Source: Anastrepha obliqua
Lineage: Eukaryota > Arthropoda > Insecta > Diptera > Tephritidae
DNA: 64,000 nucleotides
Direction: 5' to 3'
NCBI RefSeq assembly: GCF_027943255.1
Contig: NC_072896.1
Span: forward strand, 5,642,001-5,706,000
Position 1 is the stretch's first letter. Each line of letters opens with the position of its first letter. The notes under the pieces are model-generated. The model was not told where the DNA came from. It saw only the letters and a program-made list of their open reading frames with translations, and searched no databases. This document shows, piece after piece, positions 11,070 to 21,631 of the stretch. Position numbers and translations under genes: made by a program.

Positions 11070-11150
11070 GGTGCTCCATAAGGTTTTAGTCTCTAAATTG
11101 GCTAGTTTGACCACTTTTAAAGCGACGAACAGCGTTAGATTTCCTACTAA
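11070..11150 (+). pseudogene. LINE reverse transcriptase relic, 3' piece
   Basis: Directly after the right TTAA the frame reads KVLHKVLVSKLASL. This is what normally follows KAFD in the reverse transcriptase block started at 9925. Removing element A and one TTAA restores a continuous frame across the junction with no stop. Beyond about 11150 similarity is lost. Confidence 0.65.
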
Positions 11151-11709
11151 AGATTGAAAACCAATTATAAGGGTCGCTCATGAGTAATCGTGATGTCGGC
11201 ATTCGAAGCATTTGCGAAAGCATAAGACTAAGTCCTGAGCATTGAACAATGATAGATTGTTATGCAATAGATAAGTTATCCTGTTCTATAACATAAGAAT
11301 TTTCTTTTAAAACCAAATTTACTTTTAATTTTTTTTTATAATCAGGCAATGTAGGAACTTTACTAAAGCCTTACGTTTCTTGGTGTTGTGAAATATACAA
11401 ATAGTCAACGTTTTGAGAGAATTGTCAAATGAATGTTAACAATCGACTCGAATTATTCCATACTAAATTCAATACTCACCTCTAAGAAGAAACTCGGAAG
11501 AGTTCTCCTCTTACTAAAAGAGTACGTTTTACTAAGTGGAACTATAGGTTATTCCTCACTTTAAAGTGCCATTTTACTGTATTAATTTTTAAAGCCATCA
11601 ATCAAACAAAAATTTGTCAATTACAAACTAGGTAACGCACGACTATTTTATTAGAAAAATTTCAATTTGAATTAAACTTGTAAACAAGCCACAAAAACTG
11701 AGCTAAATA

Positions 11710-11863
11710 ATTCCATGGCAGAAATACACTCGATGATTTGCCATTCCCTGCCGAGGGGCGACCGCTATTAGAAAAACCTTTTTCTTCATTTAGGTGTTTC
11801 ACGGGAATTCGAACCTACTTACTCAGGTAGCCATGCGCCAATCAATTCAGCTACAGGGCTGCC
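11710..11863 (-). mobile_element. SINE copy, head half
   Basis: Read on the minus strand it has a tRNA-like head, with a box-A-like TAGCTGAATTGATTGG and a box B GGTTCGAATTC. The family body follows (complement of GGCAGAAATACACTC). It is truncated before the tail. The family is described at 22100-22408. Confidence 0.7.
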
Positions 11864-11929
11864 TATTGTTTCCTTTCCTGTTATTACTATTACTCAGGCG
11901 TGAGCTAAAGGGAGATCTTTTCGGTGTAT

Positions 11930-12376
11930 CAGAAGCAGGCAGATGGACTAACATGGATATCTAAAAAATAACTTAACAAGCGAGGCCCAATTTGAACAAA
12001 TCCCGAGTTCACGAGTTGTTAAGAAAGCCACGAGCGCACATATTCAGAATTACATCAAAAATAGCCAGCCACTAACGTTTGGGAGACCACGCCAGGAAGA
12101 GGTGGTATGGTCACCGATCGATGTAGAAGCTGCAAACAAGAAGAAACTAAGGAGACCTTCTTTCACTATCTGTGTGAGCGTCCAAGCCTGGGTGCTCTAC
12201 GACATAGAATGCTGGGGGATTTCTCGACGTTTAACATGAAAGAAATTGCAGAAAAGAAAATAAACAACATAAGCGGATTCATAATCAAACCAAGGCGTAA
12301 AGATATTGCAGCAGAAGAAAGACATTCGTTTGATCATCCACTGGGAAGGCCGGTGCAACAGATCACCGCAAGGTAG
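11930..12376 (+). pseudogene. LINE C-terminal zinc-knuckle relic
   Basis: The frame from 12107 contains DRCRSCKQEETKETFFHYLCERPSLG, here split as DRCRSCKQEE then ETFFHYLCERP, followed by RHRMLGDF. This is the cysteine/histidine knuckle at the end of R1/jockey-type LINE polyproteins. Upstream, 11930-12106, earlier parts of the same region are readable only with stops. The RNase H domain is not visible. Confidence 0.6.
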
Positions 12377-13300
12377 ATGTACGAATGGGACAAACAAACT
12401 TCCACGCAACTCAGTGCCTTTCATTTTCAATTCCGACAGTACTACTGTTACTATTACATTATAATTTTGATTTAGAATTAAGTAAGTTATAGTTAAAATT
12501 GTATTATTTGAAAATTCACGTAAGTTCAAGTACTTTCAAAAGTCTATACTTTTACTTTCTCCTACATGAAGAAGCATATAAATAAATAAGTGAATAACAA
12601 ATAATTAAATAAAAGTAAAAAGTGACTACTAAATATATTTTATGCCAATATATGTATTTTAAATTACAAGCCCCAAGGTACCAGGCCCTTTCCAATTAAT
12701 TGTGAGCTGCCCTTTTAAAATTTATTTTCTCCGTATTTCTTTAACTTAAGTGACATTTTTTTAATCAATCAATAAATTGCGCTTCATCTTGCTCATTTAA
12801 AGGTCAGCAATTAGAAATGATACTCGTATTAAGTGAGATTTAATGGTTCCCATTCAACAGATAATAACTCAAATTAGAGAAAAGCAAAGTCTAAGTTATC
12901 CAGCACAACTTGGCTAGACTTGTGGTGGTAGGCAAAGTTACACGTGTGCTGGAAAATTACCTTAGATTTGCTTTAATAAACAATTTTTTTTCTGTCAATC
13001 AACAACATGTTAGTTGAAAAGTCTGTAATTGATTTTATTGTAGACTTTTCACTACTGAAATTAAAGTTTCATTTATTATTCATTACTTGAACTTCAACAT
13101 CCTCTTAATTCTAAGCTTAATTCTAAGCTCATACAAGCAGCTGCAGGTGGGGACTAGCCAGCGGTAATGGGACTGATCAAATAAAGGAAATGAACGGGGT
13201 GTCTGAAAACGTACAAAGCTAACAGAATAGTGAATCACTCTCCATTCAGAACACGAAACTAGATGAGAAACAAGCTCTGGAGACGTCGCCGAGTAAACGC
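12377..13300. other. No gene seen
   Basis: AT-rich. No coding signature, exon-like segment or repeat was recognised. Confidence 0.45.
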
Positions 13301-13539
13301 TGGTGAGACAAAGTTTTTACAAAAAAAAAAAAGTTATAATAATATCATGACTTAAGTGTACTAGGCCTCTATATCCAAAAGTATTTAGGGAATCCTGCAG
13401 CAATAGTGTTACGCTCCAAACAGCTGAGAAAAGTACGTATTTTTTTGTGTATTTTTTTAGAAAGTAGAGCGCTGAGTCGAGAGTACGACAGAGGCGCTTA
13501 GATACTGGAATTACTTCGCGCTGGAAACTTATCACCGAC

Positions 13540-13800
13540 GTTAGGTCTATGTTCTGGGAACAGTAGTTAAACTGGACCGAATGGACTTCGTGACAACTGG
13601 AAGATAATTCGTGTTTCAACAGGACTTTTCACTTGGTCACAATGCAAGGAATTCCATAAGAAGTTTGCTCATTACTGGCCGCAAGATTTCTGGCCACGCT
13701 GAAGAATGGACAGCAAATCCCTTTATTTTTATGTGTGAGACATCTTCTTCGCCTTCTGGTCATTAATCCATAGTGGAACTAAGGGCATCAAACGTGTGAG
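13540..13800 (+). pseudogene. IS630/Tc1/mariner transposase fragment
   Basis: In shifting frames the sequence reads VFQQDFSLGHNARNSI (second catalytic Asp), then KISGHAEEWTANP, where intact enzymes have a W-----NSPDLNP block. The third Asp segment is destroyed. No inverted ends were seen. It is probably from the DD37D-like branch, but the evidence is thin. Confidence 0.42.
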
Positions 13801-13915
13801 GCAGAGTTGCAGTAAACATTAACGGAAAACCTCAAAACACTAAGGATTTTTGGGAGTGGAGGTTCTTTCGATAAATTACCAAGAAAAAGTTATTCCGCAA
13901 TAATTAAAAAAAAAG

Positions 13916-14445
13916 TTGTTATAGAAATCTTTTCAGTGAAATATTTTCGGTTCTTTTTAAAATTTCATAACATTTTTTTTATTTTTAGAATAAAATATAC
14001 TTTAAAAAACTTTTTTAGGGAAAAAATGACATTTTTTTTAATATATTTGCTCCTAAAAATTAGAAAAAAAATTATAAAATTTTTCAAAAGAACCGAAAAA
14101 AAAAATTTGTTTGGGAAAAAAATTATTTATTTTTAATATATTTGATTCTAAAAATTACAAAAAAAATTAATTTTTTTAGTATATTTGATTCTAAAAATTA
14201 AAAAAAAAATTATTAAAATTTTGAGAAGAACCAAAAAAAACAAATTAAATAAATTTTTTTCTATTGAAAAAACAAAAAAATCATAAAAATTTTAAAAGGA
14301 ACCGAAAAAACATTTCTTCTTTAGGAAATTTTTTTTTTCAGGAGAAAAAACTAAGTTTCCTAAAAATCCTAAAAATTAAAAAAAAAAAATTATAAAAGTT
14401 TTAAAAAGAACCTCAAATATTTCACCTTAAAGATTTCTATAACAA
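13916..14445. repeat. AT-rich inverted-repeat element (~530 bp)
   Basis: The arm at 13916-13969 (contains TTGTTATAGAAATCTTT and GGTTCTTTTTAAAA) is matched in reverse complement by 14391-14445. The interior repeats a unit containing AAGAACCGAAAAAA or close variants about four times, within long A/T runs. The frame at 13936-14136 is an artefact of this composition. Structure suggests a non-autonomous foldback transposon; no target duplication was identified. Confidence 0.65.
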
Positions 14446-14474
14446 ATCGACTACATATATGTTTGGTTATTTAT

Positions 14475-14595
14475 GCGGGGTACTCCTCCTATTTGTGGTG
14501 TGCGTCTTTATGTTGTTCCACAAGTGGGGGGGCCCACAGTTCTACGCTACCGCCGAATGGCAGCTGATTTTTATGAGGAGCTTGTTTTGACAGAA
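14475..14595 (-). mobile_element. SINE copy, tail half
   Basis: Carries the 3' body of the family: CTCCTCCTATTTGTGGTGTG, then the CCGAATGGCAG and TTTTTATGAGGAG words in the same order as in the 18183-18467 copy. Head absent. Confidence 0.65.
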
Positions 14596-14828
14596 AAAGT
14601 TGAATAAACCCCAAAATGATTAATTTTTTTCCAAATTTTTTTAGTAGACTTCCTATCGTGCTGGGGGCTACAAATACACCTATTTTTAGAAGAATTGACG
14701 ACAATGCCCCAAATACTTGGACCACTTGACAACGATTCACTTAGTTTACAAAAATTAGTAACCGATTAAATTGTTACTTTTGTGACTTACTGTACATAAT
14801 TTTCCAATTAAAATAAATTATTACTCAC

Positions 14829-14979
14829 TTGTACTTTGAAGACTCTGTAATCATCTGATCGTTCTCACGCGTCCAGTAATTCAACGAAGTGGGATTGGCT
14901 TCGATGAAACACTCCAGGGTGACATTGAAGTACATGGGAATCCCAACCAGTTGATGGGGAATCCAAACCATAGGGGAAA
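14829..14979 (-). CDS. DIP/lachesin-type receptor, exon for start of Ig3
   Basis: 151 bases, acceptor TTTTTTCACAG at 14980-14990 and donor GTGAGT at 14828. Reads SPMVWIPHQLVGIP, FNVTLECFIEAN, then LNYWTREND, ending KYK. This is the linker and first half of a third immunoglobulin domain: the first disulfide Cys is in LEC and the core Trp in YWTR. It enters in phase 1, matching the exon at 15154-15282, and leaves in phase 2. The second Cys and the membrane anchor must lie in later exons that I could not find downstream in the window. Confidence 0.85.
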
Positions 14980-15153
14980 CTGTGAAAAAAATCGAATTAA
15001 AATAACTAAAAATATCTTACAATAATTTTTGAAATAGTAAAATGCATGCATTTACAAATTCATACAGAAGCTAATTTAATTATGCTGCTATGGGTATTGG
15101 TACTACCTATTAAAGATACAGATACAAATACACATTTACTGCAGTTAACTTAC

Positions 15154-15282
15154 AATCAACGCTCACTTTAATGCGCTTCGAGACACTGGGCGGCACACCG
15201 TTGGTGGCAATGCACAAATAGGCGCCCATGTGGAGGCGAGAGATGCGCTCCAGCTCCAAAGCCTCGCCGTCCACCTCAACCG
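15154..15282 (-). CDS. DIP/lachesin-type receptor, exon for end of Ig2
   Basis: 129 bases, acceptor CATCTTTCAG before 15282 and donor GTAAGT after 15154, phase 1 to phase 1. Reads ALELERISRLHMGAYLCIAT, then NGVPPSVSKRIKVSV. The Cys in AYLC pairs with the one encoded by the exon at 21473-21631 to close Ig2. The NGVPP-VSKRI motif is characteristic of insect DIP and lachesin proteins, which mediate neuronal cell recognition (DIPs bind Dpr partners at synapses). Which DIP paralogue this is cannot be settled here; DIP-theta is the first I would compare. Confidence 0.88.
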
Positions 15283-16279
15283 CTGAAAGATGCAAGAAGA
15301 GTGCGAAGGGTGAAAAAACAGTACAATAGAAAAGCGTAAAATGTATAAATGTGTGGTGAAAGTGAACTGGCTGCATGGATATTGCATTCCTTGGCATATT
15401 CAAATAAAAGTTAACTGTTGAATTAGCTGCTTCTAAGAGTTTTTGCATAGGAATGAAGGTATGCCTGAGTGGTTAGCACCGGGCGTATGATTAACAATTG
15501 TGGCAAGTGTAGCAACATGTGCTTGTGTTGCATGTTCACATGAATCTACCAGATGTACGCTGATAACTTTGAAAACTTTCGCCACACCCTGGCCATGCAC
15601 ACACACATGTAAAGTTGCAAGAGTGGCAAATGCGATAAAAGCTACATGAGTAGTACATTTGTAATAGACAGGCATGGAGCAGCGCACACATACCACTTAC
15701 ACCGCACTATACATATGTATATAAGTGTGGGTGCATCAAAAGTTTGGTAGTGCTTTTGTGGCATACACTCGAAAATGGAAAATGTTCATGCAATGCAACA
15801 ATTGATGGCCAACTGACAAGTTGTCTCACCACAACAACTGACTTGCGCTGGCAAATTTGTCCATTGTTGCCATAGTTGCAAGTTGTACCTCGAAGTTGTG
15901 TAAGTGGCATGCTGACAAAGTTCCAATTGCAATTGTTGCTGATGCTACAGCTGCACTCGATTATGCAAAAGTATATTGCAATTTCTTGTACGGTGCATTT
16001 GTGCGTGCGCGTGTGTGTAACAGTAGGCCTCCAACTTAGAGGCATTGTAGTTTGCTTATTAGTTTTTAATGGAATGTAAACAAAGCAGTTGGCTATTTTG
16101 GTTGAGAATGCCTCCGAGGATAGGCGAAATTGATGCACATATTAAGAGTTGGCTAAGAAAACCGAGCTTATTTGGATATTTGCGCGTTTCCAGTAGAACA
16201 GATAAAACTTGTAAATTTTATTAGGTGTGTAGTTTTGCCTTCGTTGTTTTTTCGTCCAAAAAATTTGAGCCGATATTTC

Positions 16280-16350
16280 ACCGCCACCGTAGTCGAGTGG
16301 GTTGATGCGTGATTATCATGCGGAAGTACACAGTTTAGGAAACACCAAAT
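16280..16350 (+). mobile_element. SINE head fragment
   Basis: Contains CCGCCACCGTAGTCGAGTGG and GTTGATGCGTGATTATCATG, a diverged match to the tRNA-like head of the family seen at 22100. The body is not recognisable beyond about 16350. Confidence 0.5.
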
Positions 16351-17000
16351 AGGAGAACACGTTTTTCCATAGCTCTGGGAACGGAGTACAAATTGAAACA
16401 ACAACGAGAAATTAGAACATTTTCAATGAAGACTATATACCTCTGAAAGTAAGGCTAGCCTCGCAATTAGGCGCACCAAAATTGATTTCTTAAACTGAAT
16501 TATATTTACAAAAAGTTTGTAATGCAATACACCAAAAAATTTCCTTGGACAGATTGCTCCTAAAAATCAGTACTTAAAAAACAAAGTATAATAATAATAA
16601 TAATTATTTTTTTATTAGTTAATACATAGAGAAAACCTAGCCAAGATCATAATTAAACAATTTGAGCTCAAAGGTGACTTGCGGTGGTGGTCATGGTTTT
16701 AAGATACACATCAACCGCAAAAATTGAAAGTTTGCATTTCATCGAGTTAAGAATGGATAAGACATATGTCGACGCTTTCAAAACAAAACTTCATGAAAGT
16801 AAATTTTAATTGGGAATCATCGACCACACAATGTAAAAGAAAGGGATATATATATCTTTATATATATATTTCTTATGTTCGTGTGTTTGTCACTGAACTC
16901 CTCCTAAACGACTGAACCGATTTTGATGAAATTTTTTGTGTGTGTTCAATGGGATTCGAGAATGGTTTAGATTCACAATTTGGTCTCCTGGAAAATGTCT

Positions 17001-17790
17001 AGGGTCTCGAGATAGAGACCAAAACGTGGAGCCTAGAATGTGTATGTACAATATGGGTATCAAATGGAAGCTGTTGGTGAATGCTTTAGTTCAGAGTATT
17101 TTTCACGCCGCTCCGTGACTAGGGTCTCGAGATAGAGACCAAAACGTGGAGCCTAGAATGTGTATGTACAATATGGGTATCAAATGGAAGCTGTTGATGA
17201 ATGCTTTAGTTCAGAGTAGTTTTCATGCCGCTCCGTGACTAGGGTCTCGAGATAGAGACCAAAACGTGGAGCCTAGAATGTGTTTGTACAATATGGATAT
17301 CAGATGGAAGCTGTTGGTGAATGCTTTAGTTCAGAGTATTTTTCATGCCGCTCCGTGACTAGGGTGTCGAGATAGAGACCAAAACGTGGAGCCTAGAATG
17401 TGTATGTACAATATGGGTATCAAATGGAAGATGTTGATGAATGCTTTAGTTCAGAGTATTTTTCATGCCGCTCCGTGACTAGGGTCTCGAGATAGAGACC
17501 AAAACGTGGAGCCTAGAATGTGTATGTACAATATGGATATCAGATGGAAGCTGTTGGTGAATGCTTTAGTTCAGAGTATTTTTCATGCCGCTCCGTGACT
17601 AGGGTCTCGAGATAGAGACCAAAACGTGGAGCCTAGAATGTGTATGTACAATATGGGTATCAAATGGAAGCTGTTGGTGAATGCTTTAGTTCTGAGTATT
17701 TTTCATGCCGCTCCGTGACTGGGATCTCGAGATATAGGTCAAAACGTGGACCCGGGTAACCTTTGGTTGTGTATGTACAATATGGGCATC
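17001..17790. repeat. 120-bp tandem array inside the Helitron
   Basis: Six complete units start at 17001, 17121, 17241, 17361, 17481 and 17601, with a decayed seventh at 17721. The period is exactly 120 bases. Each begins AGGGTCTCGAGATAGAGACC. Units 3 and 5 share GGATATCAG, while 1, 2, 4 and 6 carry GGGTATCAA, so amplification probably copied two-unit blocks. Confidence 0.97.
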
Positions 17791-17794
17791 AAAT

Positions 17795-18073
17795 GAAGAC
17801 GTTCTAATACCGAGAATTCCAATGATTCCACCTGAATTGCCATTTGAATTCAAGCGTTTGCAACTACCCATTCAATTAACATTTGCAATAACTATCAATA
17901 AATCACAAGGGCGAACTTTAGAAATATGCGGGATGAATTTAGAAGAACCAGTATTCACCCATGGTCAACTATACGTTGGCTGTTCACGTGTTGGGAAGCC
18001 AACAGCATTATATATTTACTCAAAAACAAATAGAAAAACAAAAAATATTGTGTATGCCAAAGCGCTGGAATAA
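17795..18073 (+). pseudogene. Helitron helicase C-terminus
   Basis: An open frame with RIPMIPPELPFEFKRLQLPI, the helicase motif TINKSQG, and HGQLYVGCSRVG near the end, then KTKNIVYAKALE and stop. This is the Pif1-type superfamily 1 helicase tail of a Helitron replicase (motifs V and VI). Walker A/B motifs and the Rep nuclease are missing, so it has no enzyme function. The frame is intact, so truncation may be fairly recent. Confidence 0.88.
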
Positions 18074-18182
18074 AGAATAAAGAAATAAATAATATGAAAA
18101 CCATATCTTTTCTGTTCTAAACCATATCTATTCTATTTTAGTGTGCCCAGCGAAGCGGGCGGGGTTTGCTAGTATATAATAT

Positions 18183-18467
18183 AATTGGCACTCACACACT
18201 TTTTGGGTGTTTGACCGAGCTCCTCCTCCTATTTGTGGCGTGGAACACAAATGGAGGGACCTACAGTTTTAAGCCGACTCCGAATGGCAGATATTTTTTT
18301 ATGAGGAGTTTTTTCATGACAGAAATACACTCGGAGGTTTGCCATTGCCTGCCGAGGGTCGACCGCTATTAGAAAGAACTTTTCCTTCAATTTCGGAGAA
18401 TTGAGCCTACGTTCTCCGAATTCCAAATGATAGCCACGGACTAACTCGTTCGGCTACGACGGGCGCC
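18183..18467 (-). mobile_element. SINE copy, near full length
   Basis: The tail lies at the left next to the Helitron end and the tRNA-like head at the right (CGTAGCCGAACGAGTTAGTC on the minus strand). The body words match the 22100 copy in order. The frames on either strand are chance. Confidence 0.8.
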
Positions 18468-18707
18468 ACCCCAGGCTTAGGTCGAATATTTTTAAACAGA
18501 TGATTTCATGAAGGAAGATTTTTTTGGGCAATTTTTAGGGAGTCAATTTTTCTGCTTATAATGGATTAGTACAGGTTAGCGCTTGATTCGCTCCAAAGTT
18601 TGATGAAGGTAAGATTGAGCTTACGGAAGATCTACGATTCATGAAGAATTTTACTTCTTCTAAAATGCTAAAAAATGTAATGTCAAAAATAATAACAGAT
18701 ATGATCA

Positions 18708-19091
18708 GTGATCCGATGAAGCGACGCTTGGAGTGTTCGAGAGAAAGATTCTGCGTAAGATTTTGGACCTTTGCACGTTGACAACGGCGAATATCGCAGA
18801 CGATGGAACGATGAGCTGTATGAGCTTTACGACGACATACACATAGCGCAGCGAATAAAGATCCAGCGGCTTCGTTGGCTGGGTCATGTCGTCCGAATGG
18901 ATACAAACGCTCCGGCTTTGAAAGTATTCGATGCGGTACCAGCTGGTGGTAGCAGAGGAAGAGGAAGGCCTCCTCTGCGTTGCAAAAATCAGGTGGAGAA
19001 GAAATTGGCGCTGGTTAGCACGAGAAAGAAACGATTGGCGCGCTTTGTTGAGCTCGGTCAAAATCGCGTAAGCGGTTATCGCACCAATTAA
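18708..19091 (+). pseudogene. RTE-like LINE, C-terminal end
   Basis: Reads DEATLGVFERKILRKI, then after one frameshift near 18765 RRRWNDELYELYDD, RIKIQRLRWLGHVVRMD, GSRGRGRPPLRC and a stop at 19091, followed by AAGAAGAAGATGA. This is the tail of endonuclease-plus-reverse-transcriptase LINEs of RTE type. RLRWLGHV-RM is the diagnostic block. The upstream polymerase is missing. Confidence 0.82.
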
Positions 19092-19457
19092 GAAGAAGAT
19101 GATCAGTGTTCCATATTATATTGTTTATTGATGGATTTTCCTATGCGCTAATCAAGTGGCTAATTTTTGGGATTTTGGTAATTGGTTAGGGGAGTACTTT
19201 TTGCGTGACTGGTAACACTGTGTTATGTAGATTTTGTGACTTATTATAGAACTAGATATTAGAAAACAAACTAAAAAAATAATGCTTCAGAAACGTTCAT
19301 CGACAAGAATGGCGCTAATAGCATTCCAAAACACAGGTCAGATTAATGCAATAACCACCTTCGGGATGTTGTCAGCCAAAGAGGTCAACCAAACAAATTT
19401 TATTTTAATTTTTACAGTAAATTGCATTAATTACTGATTTTCACTGTGTGCCTATTA

Positions 19458-19838
19458 AAGGGTGGTTAAATTTCAAGGGCCGATGTTGAATGTGAACCAC
19501 ACCTAAACGTCAAGGACAACGTTGGACTTCTTTCTTTGGGGTTATTTGAAAGAAAAGATGTACGCCGATAAGCCAGTAACAACTCAAGAGCTAAAGGATG
19601 AGATAATTCGGCATATTAACGGCATAGAACCTCAATTATGCCTCAGTGTCATCGAAAATTTGGACCACGGGATGGAGGTGTGTCGCCGAGACCGCGGCGG
19701 CCATTGGGCTAATATTTTGTTGCATACGTAATTGAGCTATACCAATATTATTACAATAAAGAGAAATGATAATAATTTCCTAATAAAAATTGTATTTTAT
19801 TCAGAGCCAACACCGGCCCTTGAAACTTAACCACCCTT
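19458..19838 (+). mobile_element. Internally deleted mariner (381 bp), AAGGGTGG family
   Basis: Inverted ends AAGGGTGGTTAAATTTCAAG on the left and the complement of AAGGGTGGTTAAGTTTCAAG on the right, with TA at 19456-19457 and 19839-19840. The interior keeps the transposase C-terminus: WTSFFGVI in one frame, or DFFLWGYLKEKMYADKP in the right one, through the stop. The third catalytic Asp is in DFFLWGY. The N-terminal two thirds is deleted. A second, differently deleted copy is at 43303. Confidence 0.85.
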
Positions 19839-19964
19839 TATGTGAATTGTTTATTTAACTGAAGTCTTAATGCGATATTTGGCTCCTTACTTCATTTGAA
19901 TTTGTTCTACTAATAATTACACTGAGCTCTGTCCAATCCATAAAAGGGTGATTTTACAATCTGG

Positions 19965-20650
19965 TCTTCTAAATATCGCGTATAAGATTCTAGGGAGCGT
20001 ATTGTGTGAAAGGCTGAAGCCCATCATAAACTAACTAATTGAATTTTATTATAATAGCTTAGACCTGGAAAATCTACAATCGACTAAACATTCGCAATGC
20101 ACAAAATCTTGGCGAAGACCCCTGACAAGAGAACTGACATACACCACCTTTTTGTCGGTTACTGGATTTGACAGCACGAAAAGAAATTTCCTACATGCAA
20201 ATTCCTCGCAAAACTAATATGGCTATGCAAAATCACGTGAAAGAACGTTAATTTAATTTTTTATTTTATTACGAGTTATTCAGCTTACCTTTATAACAAT
20301 TCAGTAAGATAAGAGAAAAGTGAAAATGGTAATTTTTACAAAAAAAAAAAAAATAATGCCCACCATTGGCCATTTACCGTAGAGTTCAGTTATGAACGGA
20401 AAGATTCCAATAAACCTAAACGTACACATAGGTATGTGCCGATGTCCCTGAAGAGGTTAAGGAAGGAACTCACCAACCCGTTTGATACCAAACGAGGGTT
20501 CGGACAAATTGACTCGCTGCCATGTGAACTCTTTAACCTGATGTTGGAGAGGATCGTACTAGCCGCAGCACTTAATCGCTCAGGCACAATTTGTTATGAG
20601 AGCGTACAATTGTTGGCGTATGCCGCGCTGTTTGTTCTACCTTTTCTAAA
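19965..20650 (+). pseudogene. RTE-like LINE reverse transcriptase relic
   Basis: Recognisable blocks in order are NIAYKILGSVLCERLKPI, a scrambled segment where QCGFRPG-STTDQIF is expected, GFDSTKRN, then NPFDTKRGFGQIDSLPCELF, NLMLERIVLAAALNRSGTI and VQLLAYA. The catalytic YADD is lost just after YA. Frameshifts and a ~150-base unrelated stretch (20270-20400) interrupt it. It may belong to the same element type as 18708-19091 but is not contiguous with it. Confidence 0.72.
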
Positions 20651-21472
20651 CTGGAGAAAGAAGCAAAGCGAATGTCTATGTTGATGAAAAAACTTCATCT
20701 TATTGCACATTGGAAAATGAATAAAAAAATATAAATAAAAATTTATTTCAACTGCTTTGTATTTATTTGGTCAAACGTAACAAACAGGTATGTCAAAGTA
20801 GGTAATTTTTACTGTGACTTACTGCCATTTATTGAAAAGTACTATTGAAATAATTTAAGACGAAGTAATTTTGTAATATCTAATAAACATTAGAAAAACT
20901 TCTTTTTATCTTTTGTGGCTTCCACAAACATGAATACAAAGCGCTTTTGAAGTCTACCGCACGGTGTAGCTCATTAAACTTATTTTGGCGCAAAATGTGG
21001 TATTACATCCTTAATAAGCTTTTCAACCCCAATTCTCAATGCTCTTTCCTCTCATATTAAATATTGAAAAAAAAAATCCCCGATTGCGCAAAAAAGTTTA
21101 GTGTGCTGTAAAAAATTACCATCATTACAACTTTCCACCTACATTTGGTTGTAAAATCTGAACTCAAACCAACCTAAATAATTTAATTGCCACCAAAAGT
21201 CACAAGAGATAGCATTTCTCTGCTTCTCGCCCTCCTCACACTCACCTACAATAGCCCTAACTATCTTTTGAAGTGCCATAATAATACAACACCAGACAAC
21301 CAACAGCTAACCGCACAACAACAAAAGCCAGCGCAACTGTAATTGCAATAAAATTTTGCAAAGTCACATAGGAATTGAGGAGGAAAGCAGTAAAATGGTG
21401 GCACTTTTAAAGTGCCATGACAATTACGTTCCTTGGCTACTTATTTGCCCATAAGTATTTACTCGTACTTAC

Positions 21473-21631
21473 CTTCCATCGTTTTGTTGATTACAATTTT
21501 ATTGCCATCATCTCGTTTCCATCTAATTGATGGCTCCGGGCTACCTTTCGCCTTGCACCGCAACGTCACATTGTCACCTTCGCGCACAATGACGTCACTG
21601 GAGGTGAGGGCATCATCGATGTTGGGCGGAA
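21473..21631 (-). CDS. DIP/lachesin-type receptor, exon for start of Ig2
   Basis: 159 bases, acceptor CTTATTTTGCAG before 21631 and donor GTAAGT after 21473, phase 1 to phase 1. Reads PPNIDDALTSSDVIVREGDN, then VTLRCKAKGSPEPSIRWKRD and KIVINKTME. The opening VPPNI linker, the Cys in LRC and the Trp in IRWKRD begin Ig2, completed by the exon at 15154-15282. The exon for Ig1 should lie upstream (higher coordinates on this strand); I searched for its expected end by eye to 64000 without success. Confidence 0.88.

Larger units (their letters stand above)
16856..18172 (+). mobile_element. Non-autonomous Helitron
   Basis: The 5' end is TCTTTATATATATAT, preceded by A (16855). The 3' end is a hairpin GCCCAGCGAAGCGGGC (18145-18160), then GGGGTTTG and CTAG (18169-18172), followed by T. 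These are the Helitron rules: 5' TC, 3' hairpin plus CTRR, insertion between A and T, no target duplication. The 5' region also has CTCCTCCTAAACGACTGAAC, common in insect Helitrons. Inside are a 120-bp tandem array and the last ~90 codons of the helicase; the Rep domain and most of the helicase are gone. At 1317 bp it depends on a full-length relative for rolling-circle movement. Confidence 0.85.
15283..21472 (-). other. Intron of the DIP-type gene (6.2 kb)
   Basis: Lies between the two Ig2 exons. It holds a Helitron, two SINEs, an RTE 3' tail, a deleted mariner and an RTE reverse-transcriptase relic, listed separately. The remainder, including 15300-16270 with many CA-rich words and 20700-21470, shows no gene. 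Large transposon-filled introns are usual for this gene family in flies. Confidence 0.75.

Noticed and set aside
11801..11860. A tRNA gene suggested by GGTTCGAATTC and a box-A-like word
   Set aside because: No acceptor stem or anticodon arm; the sequence continues into the repeated SINE body.
18771..19091. Treating WNDELYELYDD...RLRWLGHVVRM as a host gene
   Set aside because: Same sequence recurs, differently decayed, at 31153 and 40058; it is a LINE tail.
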